Positions 1-9,000 of a stretch of DNA of 64,000 nucleotides are shown in pieces (the first letter of the stretch is position 1; each line of letters starts with the position of its first letter). The DNA lies in NCBI RefSeq assembly GCF_016598485.1, contig NZ_JAEMUW010000017.1, positions 100,036 to 164,035 of the forward strand, read 5' to 3'. The notes beneath the pieces were generated by a model, which was given only the letters and a program-made list of their open reading frames with translations, did not search any database and was not told the DNA's origin. The position numbers were made by a program, and so were the translations under genes. The DNA is from Micromonospora coerulea (GTDB lineage Bacteria > Actinomycetota > Actinomycetes > Mycobacteriales > Micromonosporaceae).

Positions 1-1480
1 CCAGGTTGACCGCCATGTTGTACGAGGGCCGGAAGCTGGACCGCAGCGGGTAGGTGCGGGTGGAGGCCAGGCCGGCCACGTGCCGGGGGTCGGTCTCCGG
101 GGACCAGACCACGACGGCGTGCCCCTCGACGTCGATGCCGCGCCGGCCGGCCCGCCCGGTGAGCTGCGTGTACTCCCCCGGGGTGAGGTCGACGTGCGCC
201 TCGCCGTTGAACTTGACCAGGCGTTCGAGCACCACACAGCGGGCGGGCATGTTGATGCCCAGCGCCAGGGTCTCGGTGGCGAAGACCGCCTTGACCAGGC
301 CGCGGACGAAGAGCTCCTCGACAACCTCCTTGAACACCGGCAGCATGCCGGCATGGTGGGCGGCCAGGCCGCGCTCCAGACCGTCGAGCCATTCCCAGTA
401 GCCCAGCACGGTCAGGTCCTCGCCGGGGATGGCGGTGACCCGCGACTCGACCACCCGGCGGATCTCGGTGCGCTCCTCCGGCGAGGTCAGCCGCAGCCCG
501 GCGGCCAGGCACTGCTGCACGGCGGCGGCGCAGCCGGCCCGGCTGAAGATGAACAGGATCGCCGGGAGCAGCCCCTCCCGGTCGAGCCGGTCGACGATGT
601 CGGGGCGCATCGGGCCGCGCCAGCGGGGGCCCCGCCGCCCGGCGCCGGGGCCGGCGCTGCGCCCCTCCCCCAGCTCCAGGCGGCGCACCGTGTCGCGGGT
701 GTAGCGCAGCAACTCGGGATGCACGTCGTGCTTGCGGGCGGCGTCGGCGTCGTGGAACAGGTCGAACATCCGCTTGCCCACCAGCATGTGCTGCCACAGC
801 GGCACCGGCCGGTGCTCGCTGACCACCACCGCGGTCTCGCCGCGGACGGTGACCAGCCAGTCGGCGAACTCCTCGGCGTTGGAGACGGTCGCGGACAGCG
901 AGACCAGGGTGACCGACGCGGGCAGGTGGATGATCACCTCTTCCCACACCCCGCCGCGGAACCGGTCGGCGAGGTAGTGCACCTCGTCCATCACCACGTA
1001 GGCCAGCCCCTCGAGGGTGGTCGAGCCCGCGTAGAGCATGTTGCGCAGCACCTCGGTGGTCATCACCACCACCGGCGCGTCGCCGTTGATCGCGTTGTCG
1101 CCGGTGAGCAGGCCGACCTGGGCGGCGCCGTAGCGGTCGACCAGGTCGTGGTACTTCTGGTTGGACAGCGCCTTGATCGGCGTGGTGTAGAAGCACTTGC
1201 GCCGGGTGGTCGCCCCCTCGGCCGCGTCGGCCGGCGCCGGCTGCCCGGGCCTGCCGCGCAGGGCCAGGTGTACGGCGAACTCGCCGACCACGGTCTTGCC
1301 GGCGCCGGTGGGGGCGCAGACCAGCACACCGCTGCCCCGTTCCAGGGCCTGGCACGCCTCCCGCTGGAAATCGTCGAGGTCGAACCCGAGATCGCGGGCG
1401 AATTCGTCCAGGGCCGGGAAGGCGGAGGCCTGCGCGGCCCGGCGGCGCGCCGCGGCGTACCGCTCGGCGGGGCTCGACAT
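1..1480 (-). CDS. helY: DEAD/DEAH-box RNA helicase, HelY/Mtr4-like (3' part outside window)
   Basis: The minus strand is open from the window edge to an ATG at 1480, giving about 493 N-terminal residues of a Ski2-like helicase. Visible motifs are an FxxDxFQREA Q-type motif, Walker A (APTGAGKT), the DEVH box (VMDEVHYLADRFRG), SAT (LSATVSNAEEF), a HHAGMLP motif and QLTGRAGRRGID. The family usually has about 900 residues, so roughly half is missing at the edge. It is an ATP-dependent helicase thought to act on RNA. In many actinobacteria helY lies beside tatC; here about 9.7 kb separates them, which suggests an insertion or rearrangement. GGAGG sits only one base before the ATG and TTAATC lies about 15 bases upstream, so leaderless initiation is possible. 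Confidence 0.9.
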   Translation of the reverse strand, partial: MSSPAERYAAARRRAAQASAFPALDEFARDLGFDLDDFQREACQALERGSGVLVCAPTGAGKTVVGEFAVHLALRGRPGQPAPADAAEGATTRRKCFYTTPIKALSNQKYHDLVDRYGAAQVGLLTGDNAINGDAPVVVMTTEVLRNMLYAGSTTLEGLAYVVMDEVHYLADRFRGGVWEEVIIHLPASVTLVSLSATVSNAEEFADWLVTVRGETAVVVSEHRPVPLWQHMLVGKRMFDLFHDADAARKHDVHPELLRYTRDTVRRLELGEGRSAGPGAGRRGPRWRGPMRPDIVDRLDREGLLPAILFIFSRAGCAAAVQQCLAAGLRLTSPEERTEIRRVVESRVTAIPGEDLTVLGYWEWLDGLERGLAAHHAGMLPVFKEVVEELFVRGLVKAVFATETLALGINMPARCVVLERLVKFNGEAHVDLTPGEYTQLTGRAGRRGIDVEGHAVVVWSPETDPRHVAGLASTRTYPLRSSFRPSYNMAVNL

Positions 1481-1557
1481 GCCTCCAAGATTAATCGGTC
1501 CGACCGACCACCACCGGACAAGGCCGTCCAGCGGGACGATCGGAGGCGGTCGGTAGG

Positions 1558-2331
1558 GTGCACGACGTGCCGGACCATGCCGAACCCCCCCACGCCTCGA
1601 GCGGCGCCGACGACGCCGTCCGCCCGGGCCCGTCCCGCCGCCCCGTGGAGGCGGTGCTCTTCGACTTCCACGGCACGCTCGCCCAGGTGGAGGAGCCGCG
1701 CGACTGGGTGCTGGCCGCCGCGGCCGCGTGCGGCGTGGAGCTGGACCGGGTGCGGGCCACCGCGCTGGCCGACCGGCTGCTCACCGCCGGGCGGGCCGGC
1801 GGGCCGCGGCCGACGCGGGTCCCGCCCCGGCTGGCCGAGCTCTGGGCCGACCGCGATCTCTACGAGCACGCCCACCGGGGCGCGTACACCGGGCTGGCGG
1901 AGACGGTGGACGCGGGCATCGACGGCTTCGCCGAGGCGCTGTACGAGCGGGTGCTGATCCCCGCGGGCTGGGTGCCGTATCCGGACACCGAGCCGGTGCT
2001 CAAGGAGCTGCGGCGCGCCGGGGTGAAGGTGGCCGTGGTCAGCAACATCGGTTTCGACGTCCGGCCGCTCTTCGCCGCCTGGGGCCTCGACGGCCTCGTC
2101 GACGCGTACGCACTGTCGTACGAGGTGGGGCGGTGCAAGCCCGATCCGGGGATCTTCCTGCGCGCCTGCGCGATGCTCGGCGTCGACCCGGAGCGCACGG
2201 TGATGGTCGGCGACACGCCGGCCGACGCGGGCGCGGTGAGTGCCGGCTGCGCGGTGCTGGTGCTGCCGGCCGCCGACCCCGGCCGGCACAACGGGCTCGG
2301 CGCGGTGCTCGACCTGGCGACGGGGCCGTGA
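1558..2331 (+). CDS. HAD family hydrolase
   Basis: A 257-residue haloacid dehalogenase-type hydrolase with the four family motifs in order: DFHGTLA (motif I, nucleophile Asp, with His in place of the usual second-position residue), VVSNIGF (motif II), the Lys of CKPDPGIF (motif III) and MVGDTPADAG (motif IV). An all-helical cap lies between motifs I and II. It is probably a cytoplasmic phosphatase, but the substrate cannot be told from sequence. The GTG start follows a GGAGGCGG sequence about 10 bases upstream. The first 30 residues are a low-complexity Pro/Ala-rich leader, so a later start is possible. It diverges from helY. Confidence 0.88.
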   Translation: MHDVPDHAEPPHASSGADDAVRPGPSRRPVEAVLFDFHGTLAQVEEPRDWVLAAAAACGVELDRVRATALADRLLTAGRAGGPRPTRVPPRLAELWADRDLYEHAHRGAYTGLAETVDAGIDGFAEALYERVLIPAGWVPYPDTEPVLKELRRAGVKVAVVSNIGFDVRPLFAAWGLDGLVDAYALSYEVGRCKPDPGIFLRACAMLGVDPERTVMVGDTPADAGAVSAGCAVLVLPAADPGRHNGLGAVLDLATGP

Positions 2332-2419
2332 GCCCGGGATCCGCGCCGGCGACCCGCGCCGGTCGGCACCGGTGACCGGCCGTTCGCCCGACGACCGGCG
2401 GGCGGTCGGCGAGCTGCCG

Positions 2420-2459
2420 TATCATGCGGGCTCGACCGTCGACGGCCGCCGGGAGGAAG
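2420..2459 (+). promoter_or_regulatory. Candidate -10 box and ribosome binding site for the AraC-type gene
   Basis: TATCAT at 2420-2425 looks like a -10 element. GGGAGGAAG at 2451-2459 is a strong ribosome binding site. Nothing downstream of it is ATG, GTG or TTG at the right distance, but an in-frame CTG lies 8 bases after GGAGG. The -10 box lies downstream of the GTG at 2372, which argues against using that GTG as the start. Confidence 0.45.
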
Positions 2460-2464
2460 CGATC

Positions 2465-3451
2465 CTGCCACGTCAGGTGTTCGACACCCAGCTGGTGCCG
2501 GCGGCCGACCGATTCGACCGCTGGGCGGACTTTGTCGTCGGCGCCGGGCCGGCCAGCATCTGGACAGACCGGTCGGTTCCGTTCGACGCCGTCGCGCAAC
2601 TGATCGACCTGGACGGCGTGCACCTGACCTCGTTCCGCTACCCCACCCTGCGCACCCGGCGGACCGCCCGGCAGATCCGGCAGGCCGACCCGGAGATGTT
2701 CCAGCTGGCCCTGCCCATCGCCGGGTTCAGCGCCATCAGCCAGGCCCGCAACGAGTCGACCATCGACCGGACCGCGTTCACCTTCTTCGACACCTCCCGC
2801 CCGTACGAGGCGGAGCACCGGGCGCCGGACACGGCGTACACGTCGACGATCTGCCTGCACATCCCGCACGCCCGGCTGCCGCTGTCCCCCGACCGGGTGA
2901 ACCGGCTGCTCGCCGCCGTCATGCCTGCCGAGCAGGGGATGGGCCGCCTGCTGGCGCAGTTCCTGAAGCAGGTGGTGACACACCCCGAGCAGTACGCCTC
3001 GGCCGAGGCGCCCCGGCTCGGCGAGGTGGCCCTCGACCTGGTGTGCGCGACCCTGGCGCGGCACGCGGACGCCGCGACGTGCCTGCCGCCGGAGACGCGC
3101 GAGCAGGTCACCCGGCTGCAGGTCACGGAGTTCATCGAGCGGCACCTCGCCCAGCCGGACCTCGACCCCGAGACGGTCGCCCGGGCCCACCACGTCTCGC
3201 TGCGCACCCTGCACCGGCTCTTCGCCGACGGGGACGAGACCGTCGCGGGGCTGATCCGCCGGCGGCGCCTGGAACGCTGCCGCCGGGACCTGCGCAACCC
3301 GGTGCTGCGGGACCAGCCCATCCACGTCATTGCGGCGCGGTGGGGATTCCGGGATCCGGCGCACTTCAGCCGCGCCTTCCGGGCCGCGTACGGCGTTCCG
3401 GCGCGCGACTACCGGGCCGGCGGGTCGCCGACGACCGGCCGGCCGGGCTGA
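2465..3451 (+). CDS. AraC family transcriptional regulator
   Basis: About 328 residues when read from a CTG codon at 2465. Residues about 1-200 resemble the cupin-like AraC_binding_2 domain (FDRWADFV, then TFFDTSRPYEAEH). Residues about 215-320 are a two-helix-turn-helix AraC domain: VARAHHVSLRTLHRLF and IHVIAARWGFRDPAHFSRAFRAAYG. Such proteins sense small molecules and control neighbouring genes; the EamA transporter 51 bp downstream is the obvious candidate target. The only other in-frame start that gives the whole domain is GTG 2372, which has no good ribosome binding site and lies upstream of a -10-like box. Confidence 0.85.
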   Translation: MPRQVFDTQLVPAADRFDRWADFVVGAGPASIWTDRSVPFDAVAQLIDLDGVHLTSFRYPTLRTRRTARQIRQADPEMFQLALPIAGFSAISQARNESTIDRTAFTFFDTSRPYEAEHRAPDTAYTSTICLHIPHARLPLSPDRVNRLLAAVMPAEQGMGRLLAQFLKQVVTHPEQYASAEAPRLGEVALDLVCATLARHADAATCLPPETREQVTRLQVTEFIERHLAQPDLDPETVARAHHVSLRTLHRLFADGDETVAGLIRRRRLERCRRDLRNPVLRDQPIHVIAARWGFRDPAHFSRAFRAAYGVPARDYRAGGSPTTGRPG

Positions 3452-3502
3452 GCCGCCGGCCCGGCGGATCGGGTCCCCACCTGCCCGTCTAGCGTCACGG
3501 GC

Positions 3503-4561
3503 ATGACGATCGGACACCCTGCCCACACCCGGCGCCGCCCACACGGGGGCCAGCTCGGGGCGGTCGGGCTGGTGCTCGGCGGGGCGCTGTCGGTGCAGTT
3601 CGGGTCGGCGGTGGCCGCCCTGCTCTTCCCACACACGGGGGTGGCCGGGGCGGTGACGCTGCGGCTGGCCATCGGCGCGCTGCTGATGCTGGTGGTGTGC
3701 CGGCCGCGGCTGCGCGGCCACGACCGCGCCGACTGGGCGTCCGTGGTCGCCTTCGGGCTGGCCCTGGCCGGCATGAACTCGATCTTCTACCAGGCCATCG
3801 ACCGCATCCCGCTCGGTCCGGCGGTCACCCTGGAGGTGCTGGGGCCGCTCGCCCTGTCGGTGTGCACCGCCCGCCGGCGGGCCGCCTGGTGCTGGGCCGG
3901 GCTGGCGCTGGCCGGGGTGGCCCTGCTCGGCCAGGGCGGGTTCGCCCGGCTGGACCCGGTGGGCGCCGGGCTCGCGCTGGGGGCCGGCGCGATGTGGGCG
4001 GCGTACATCGTCTGCTCGGCGCGGGTCGGCGGCCGGTTCCCGCGCGCCGACGGACTGGCCCTGGCGCTCACCGTGGCGGCCCTGGTGACGCTGCCGATCG
4101 GGCTGGTCGGGGCCGGCTCCCGGCTGTGGCATCCGGCCGTGCTGGGCCTGGGCGCCGGGCTGGCCGCGCTCGCCTCGGTGCTGCCGTACACCCTGGAACT
4201 GCTGGCGCTGCGCCGGCTGCCCACCGCGACCTTCGCCGTGCTGATGAGTCTCGGCCCGGCCATCGCCGCCCTCGCCGGCTGGCTCGTCCTGCGCCAGGAG
4301 CTGCGCCCGGTGGAGATCATCGCGATCGGCCTGGTGATCGCCGCCAGCATCGGCGCGGTCCGGGCCGGCGCGCCGGCCCCCGCCCCGTCGGCGCCGCCTG
4401 CCGCCGACGCCGAGCCGTCGCACCCCACCCCGGAACCGGTCGGCGCGCCCGCCCTCGTCACGGGCGGCACGGCGGCGGACGGGTCCACCGCCGGCGACCC
4501 GGGTCCCGTCGGCGGCACGGCGGTCAGCGCAGCAGCCGCACCGCCCTCGGCACGGCGCTGA
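3503..4561 (+). CDS. EamA/DMT family transporter (RhtA-like exporter)
   Basis: A 352-residue membrane protein with about ten hydrophobic segments in two EamA repeats. TLRLAIGALLMLVV and the GMNSIFYQAIDRIPLGPAVTLEVLGPL region are typical of the RhtA-like drug/metabolite exporters that move amino acids, purines or similar compounds outward. The last 60 residues are a soluble Pro/Ala-rich tail. The gene follows the AraC-type regulator in the same direction. Its 3' end overlaps the convergent lipid-kinase gene by 38 bp, so the tail-coding region is read on both strands. Confidence 0.87.
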   Translation: MTIGHPAHTRRRPHGGQLGAVGLVLGGALSVQFGSAVAALLFPHTGVAGAVTLRLAIGALLMLVVCRPRLRGHDRADWASVVAFGLALAGMNSIFYQAIDRIPLGPAVTLEVLGPLALSVCTARRRAAWCWAGLALAGVALLGQGGFARLDPVGAGLALGAGAMWAAYIVCSARVGGRFPRADGLALALTVAALVTLPIGLVGAGSRLWHPAVLGLGAGLAALASVLPYTLELLALRRLPTATFAVLMSLGPAIAALAGWLVLRQELRPVEIIAIGLVIAASIGAVRAGAPAPAPSAPPAADAEPSHPTPEPVGAPALVTGGTAADGSTAGDPGPVGGTAVSAAAAPPSARR

Positions 4562-5453
4562 TCCGCACCGGCAGGTCGAGGGCGCGCTCCCCGTCGGCGT
4601 ACGTGGTGATGCCCGCGGCGACCAACTCCACGGTCCGGGCCCGATAGGTGCGCACAAGCGGGTGGTCGACGTGCGTGCCCTGGTAGATCCGCGGCTTCAC
4701 CCGCATCAGGGTGCGCCGGTCGAACCGCCCGCCGACCACCACGTCCAGCAGCCCGTCGGTCGGGTCGGCATCGGGGCAGATGCGCATGCCGCCGCCGTAG
4801 CTGGCGCAGTTGCCCACCGCCACCAGCACCGCGTCGAGCTCCAGCTCCGCACCGTCGAGGCGCAGGGTGTACCGGCGCGGGCGCAGTCGGGCCAGCTCCA
4901 CCAGGATCGCCAGGTCGTACCGGCGCGGGCCGCGCGGCCAGCGCATCCGGTTGGCGCGCTCGTTGACGATCGCGTCGAAGCCGGCGGCCAGGACCGCGCC
5001 GTACCAGCGCTCGGCACCACCGTCCGGGTCGGTCAGCCGGGCCAGATCGACCGGGTGGGTGCGGCCGTCGCGCAGCGCGGCGGCGATCACGTCGGCCGCG
5101 GCGAGCGGGTCGGCGGGGAAGCCGGTGTCGACCGCGAAGTCGTTGCCGGTGCCGGCGGGCACCGGGCCGAACGGCACCGCCGTACCGGCGACCGCCTGCA
5201 ACGCCCGGTGGACCGTGCCGTCACCGCCCACGGCGACCAGCGCGCCGGCGCCGTCGGCGACCGCGGCGTGGCACGCCGCCTCCGCCTCCGCCGGGGTGCC
5301 GGCCGCCAGCAGCCGGACCGGCCGACCGCCGGCGCTCAGCCGCTCCAGCAGCCGGGGCAGCAGGCCACGGTGCCGGCCCCGGCCGGCGGTCGGGTTGGCG
5401 AGCACGGCGACGGAGCCGGCCGGGACATGATCGTGCGCGGTCACGGCGAGCAC
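4524..5453 (-). CDS. Diacylglycerol kinase family lipid kinase
   Basis: A 309-residue protein with the DAGK catalytic fold: NPTAGRGRH near the N-terminus, the nucleotide-binding VAVGGDGTVHRAL loop at about residue 76, and PAGTGNDFA at about 100. The C-terminal half carries GGGMRICPDADPTDGLLDV, usual for YegS/DgkB-like lipid kinases. It should phosphorylate diacylglycerol or a related lipid at the membrane surface with ATP. The start could be GTG 5453 or GTG 5444. It overlaps the convergent EamA gene by 38 bp at the 3' ends. Confidence 0.9.
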   Translation of the reverse strand: MLAVTAHDHVPAGSVAVLANPTAGRGRHRGLLPRLLERLSAGGRPVRLLAAGTPAEAEAACHAAVADGAGALVAVGGDGTVHRALQAVAGTAVPFGPVPAGTGNDFAVDTGFPADPLAAADVIAAALRDGRTHPVDLARLTDPDGGAERWYGAVLAAGFDAIVNERANRMRWPRGPRRYDLAILVELARLRPRRYTLRLDGAELELDAVLVAVGNCASYGGGMRICPDADPTDGLLDVVVGGRFDRRTLMRVKPRIYQGTHVDHPLVRTYRARTVELVAAGITTYADGERALDLPVRISAVPRAVRLLR

Positions 5454-5802
5454 CGTACGGTACGACCGGCGCCGCCCACCAGGGGAGACGGCCTACTCTC
5501 GACCGAGGATCGCCGCGACCGTCGGGGTGGCCATCGCCCGGGGGCACCCGGGCCAGCCAGGTCACCTGGTCGGCCGCGCCAAGGTCGCCGGCGTCCGGGT
5601 CGTGAAACGGCGCCTCGCTGGCCCCCTCGGGCGAGGCCGGCGGGCTCGCCCCGCTGCCGCGCAGCGCGGCGGCGACGACGGCGGCCTCCACCAGGGCGGC
5701 CTGCTCCTCGACCGGCGGGCCCCGCAGCCCGGCCGGCGGCGGGAGGAGCGCACGACGCGAGCGTAGGGAGCGCCTCCGTGCCCCACGAGATCCCGGTGAG
5801 GA
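5454..5802. other. Gap between lipid kinase and alcohol dehydrogenase; no clear gene
   Basis: The stretch is open in several minus-strand frames because of its high GC. One frame (around 5550-5760) reads like an acidic Ala/Glu-rich peptide with high third-position GC, but it has no convincing start, no family motif, and runs on into the lipid-kinase gene in the wrong frame. It may be a remnant. No strong hairpin was seen. Confidence 0.4.
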
Positions 5803-6846
5803 TCAGAAGGTGATGCGGACCTTCAGCGCGGTGCGCTCGTCCATCGCCCGGTAACCGTCCGGCACCGCGTCGAGGGAGACCGACCGGTCGAACACCGGCG
5901 ACGGGTCGATGGTGCCGTCGAGGACGTCGGCGAGCAGTTCCGGGAGGTAGGCCCGGGCCGGTGCGACGCCACCGCCGAGCGCGACGTTGCGGCCGAACAT
6001 CTGGCCGATGTCCACGCCGGCGCTGCCGCCGTGCGGCACGCCGACGTAGCCGACCGCGCCGCCGTCGCGGGCGATGGAGATCGCGGTACGCATCGACTCC
6101 TCGGTGCCGACCGCCTCCAGCACGGCGTGCGCACCCTGCCCCTTGGTGAGCTCCCTGACGGCGGCGATGGCGGCCTCGCCCCGCTCGGCTACCACGTCCG
6201 TGGCGCCGAAGGAGCGGGCGATGTCGGTACGGGCGGTGTGCCGGCCCAGCGCGATGATCTGCTCGGCCCCGAGCCGCCGGGCGGCGAGCACCCCGCAGAG
6301 GCCGACCGCGCCGTCGCCGACCACGGCCACGGTGGCGCCGGGGCGCACCCGGGCGGCCAGGGCGGCGTGGTGGCCGGTGCACATCACGTCGGACAGCGCG
6401 AGCAGCGCGGTCAGCAGCCGCTCGTCGCCCGCCGCCTCGGCGGGCAGCTTGACCAGCGTGCCGTCGGCGTACGGGACGCGGACCGCTTCACCCTGACCAC
6501 CGTCGGAGCCGGGCTCGCCCCAGAAGCCGCCGTGCGGGCAGGAGGTCTGCAGGCCCTCCCGGCAGAAGTCGCAGACGCCGTCGGACCAGACGAACGGGGC
6601 CACCACCAGGTCCCCCACCCGCACGGAGCTGACCTCGGCCCCGGTGGCCTCGACCACGCCGAGGAACTCGTGGCCGATCCGCTGCCCGGGCTGGCGCTTG
6701 GCCACGCCGCGGTACGCCCACAGGTCGCTACCGCAGATGCAGGCGAGCACGACGCGGACGACGGCGTCGCCGGGGGTACGGACGGCCGCGTCCGGCACCT
6801 CCTCGACCCGGATGTCGTTCGGTCCGTGGATCACAGTGGCGCGCAT
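5803..6846 (-). CDS. Zinc-dependent alcohol dehydrogenase family protein
   Basis: A 347-residue medium-chain dehydrogenase. CICGSDLWAYRG carries the catalytic zinc Cys, GHEFLGVVEATG the zinc His-Glu, and a DFCREGLQTSCPHGG segment supplies structural-zinc cysteines (fewer than the classic four). The Rossmann motif is VAVVGDGAVGLCGVLAA. It should oxidise an alcohol or reduce an aldehyde using NAD(P). The ATG at 6846 has GGAGGA about 8 bases upstream, which decides the start against longer readings. It is followed at its 5' side by the debranching-type gene on the same strand, but about 100 bp of spacer argue for separate transcription. Confidence 0.92.
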   Translation of the reverse strand: MRATVIHGPNDIRVEEVPDAAVRTPGDAVVRVVLACICGSDLWAYRGVAKRQPGQRIGHEFLGVVEATGAEVSSVRVGDLVVAPFVWSDGVCDFCREGLQTSCPHGGFWGEPGSDGGQGEAVRVPYADGTLVKLPAEAAGDERLLTALLALSDVMCTGHHAALAARVRPGATVAVVGDGAVGLCGVLAARRLGAEQIIALGRHTARTDIARSFGATDVVAERGEAAIAAVRELTKGQGAHAVLEAVGTEESMRTAISIARDGGAVGYVGVPHGGSAGVDIGQMFGRNVALGGGVAPARAYLPELLADVLDGTIDPSPVFDRSVSLDAVPDGYRAMDERTALKVRITF

Positions 6847-6945
6847 GACGGGATGTCCTCCGGGTGGGCGGTGGTGGGCAGTCGGGCCGGACGGGCCGGC
6901 GCCCCGCGGAACGCTGGACCCGGCCCGGACGTCCGCCAACCTACG

Positions 6946-9000
6946 TCAGCTGGCGTCCGCGCGGGCCAGCCCGCTGCCGATCACGTCGATCCGGCCCCAC
7001 CGCCCGGGAATGTCCAGCAGCTCCACCCGGCCGAACCGCGCCGGCACCCGCGGCTCCATCACCAGGTGCTCACCCACCGGTTCCAGCCCGAGCAGGGCCC
7101 GCAACAGCAGGAATGTCGCGCCCGTGGCCAGGGCCTGCGGGCTGTTCGCCCCCGGATAGAGCACCGGGTAGCGCGTCAGCTCCCGGGGGTAGCCGGCGAA
7201 GGCCTCCGGCAGCCGGCCATCGACGTAGTGCGCCGCGTCGATGATCCCCTCGGCGATCCGGCCCGCCTCTTCGGTGAAGCCGTACCGGCGCAGTCCCCAG
7301 GCGATCAGCGCGTTGTCGAACGGCCAGACGGTGCCCACCTGGTAGCCCAGCGGGTTGTACCGCGCCTGCCCCTCGGCCAGGGTCCGCACCCCCCAGCCGG
7401 AAAAGAGCCGCGGACCGAGCAGGTGCGCGGCGACCTGGGCGGCCCGCGACTCGTCGACGATGCCGCTCCACAGCAGGTGCCCCATGTTGGAGGCGAGCGC
7501 GTCGACCTGCCGACCCTCCGCGTCCAGCGCCAGCGCGTAGTAGCCCCGGTCGGCGATCCAGAAGTCCCGCTCGAACCGCTCCCGCAGCGCGGCGGCCTCC
7601 CGCTCCAGCCGGTCCGCGTACGCCGGGTCGCCCCAGAACTCGCGGGCCAGCCGGGCCCCGCGCCGCTTCGCGTCGTACGCGTACCCCTGCAACTCGCACG
7701 TGGCGCGGGGCGGTTCGGGCAGCCGGCCGTCGGCGTAGCAGATGGCCTCCGTGGATTCCTTCCAGCTCTGGTTCTCCAGGCCGTTCCGCTCGTTGCGCCG
7801 CCGGTAGCGGACATACCCGTCGCCGAGGAGGTCGCCGTACTCGTCGATCCAGTTCAGCGCGGCCCGGGCCTCGTCCTCGAACTCCCGCACCAGCGCCGCG
7901 TCGCCGGTCCACCGCTCGTACTCGTCCAGCAGGATCACGTAGAGCGGGGTGACGTCGGCACTGCCGTAGTACGGCGACTCCGGCCGCTCCTCGAAGGCCG
8001 TCAGCTCGCCGTAGCGGAACTCGCGCAGGATCTTGCCCGGCTCCTCGTCGCGGAAGTCGTCGAGCACCGTGCCCTGGTCGGTGCTGAGCATCCGCAGCGT
8101 GGCCCCGGCCAGCTCCGGGGCGACCGGCAGCGCCTGGAAGCTGGTCAGGATGCTGTCCCGGCCGGTGATGGTGGCGTGCCAGGGCAGGCCGGCCGCGGGC
8201 ATCGCCTCGGTCGGGAGGGCGAGCGGCGAGTACCGCAGCGCGGCCAGGTCGACCAGGCTGCGCCGGTAGGTGGCGGTGACCGCGGCCCAGTCGCAGGTCA
8301 GCTGCGGCGCCCGGGCCAGCCAGGTCGCCAGGTCCTCCTGCTGTTCCGCGGTGGTCCGTCGGGGCCGGCGGTCCAGCGGCTCCCGCACGTCCCGGCCGTC
8401 CGGCCGCAGCACCAGCGCCAGGACCCGCAGCGTCGTCGTCCACTCCCGGTTCGGCTCCACCCGGACGGTGTACGTCAGACCGCGCTCGTCGACGGCGGCC
8501 GGCTCGCTGGTGGAGATCACGGTTTCCCGGCGGAATTTCTCCCGGCGGTAGCCGAGCCGCAGGCATCCGTCCTCGACCCGCCGGTAGAGGTCACCCATCG
8601 GTACCCACTCCCGGGTGACCATGTAGAGCGGCGAGAAGTCGCTGGCCACGTCCATCCGTACGGTGAACTCCACCGGCTCGCGGTCGTGGTTGAGCACGGT
8701 CAGCCGCTCCTCGAAGACGCCGGCGTTGATGGACCGCTCCCGGATCACCGAGGCCTTCGCGTCCACGTAGTGGGTCGGCTCGCCGGGCACCAGGAAGAAG
8801 CGCATGGCGAAGTAGTCCCGCTCGGCGATGGAGAGCGCGTGCAGCCGTTCCCCGTTGAGGCTCAGCCGCCACAGCGACAGGAAACGGGTGTCCATGTCGA
8901 AGAAGCCCGACGGGTGGGCGACGCTCGGCTCGATGTCACCGCTGTCCGCGCTGAGCACGAAGATGTTGCCGTCCAGTACCCGGACCATGTTCGCGGTCAT
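6946..9000 (-). CDS. Glycogen debranching N-terminal domain / amylo-alpha-1,6-glucosidase-like protein
   Basis: 684 residues. The first about 190 match the bacterial glycogen-debranching N-terminal domain (VLDGNIFVLSADSGDI, HPSGFFDMDTRFLS). The remainder is an (alpha/alpha)6 glycosidase domain with GLPWHATITGRDSIL, WIDEYGDLLGDGYVRYRRRN, and a C-terminal VGTVWPFDNALIAWGLRRYGF. It probably trims alpha-1,6 or similar linkages in storage glucan, in the cytoplasm; the exact substrate is not shown. Its ATG overlaps the stop of the SCP2-like gene (ATGA), so the two are co-translated. Two truncated relatives of its C-terminus lie at 31653-32311. Confidence 0.88.
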   Translation of the reverse strand: MTANMVRVLDGNIFVLSADSGDIEPSVAHPSGFFDMDTRFLSLWRLSLNGERLHALSIAERDYFAMRFFLVPGEPTHYVDAKASVIRERSINAGVFEERLTVLNHDREPVEFTVRMDVASDFSPLYMVTREWVPMGDLYRRVEDGCLRLGYRREKFRRETVISTSEPAAVDERGLTYTVRVEPNREWTTTLRVLALVLRPDGRDVREPLDRRPRRTTAEQQEDLATWLARAPQLTCDWAAVTATYRRSLVDLAALRYSPLALPTEAMPAAGLPWHATITGRDSILTSFQALPVAPELAGATLRMLSTDQGTVLDDFRDEEPGKILREFRYGELTAFEERPESPYYGSADVTPLYVILLDEYERWTGDAALVREFEDEARAALNWIDEYGDLLGDGYVRYRRRNERNGLENQSWKESTEAICYADGRLPEPPRATCELQGYAYDAKRRGARLAREFWGDPAYADRLEREAAALRERFERDFWIADRGYYALALDAEGRQVDALASNMGHLLWSGIVDESRAAQVAAHLLGPRLFSGWGVRTLAEGQARYNPLGYQVGTVWPFDNALIAWGLRRYGFTEEAGRIAEGIIDAAHYVDGRLPEAFAGYPRELTRYPVLYPGANSPQALATGATFLLLRALLGLEPVGEHLVMEPRVPARFGRVELLDIPGRWGRIDVIGSGLARADAS

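Noticed and set aside
5221..5691. 156-codon minus-strand frame upstream of the lipid kinase
   Set aside because: Two thirds lie inside the lipid-kinase gene in a wrong frame; the remaining part has no start signal or family motif.
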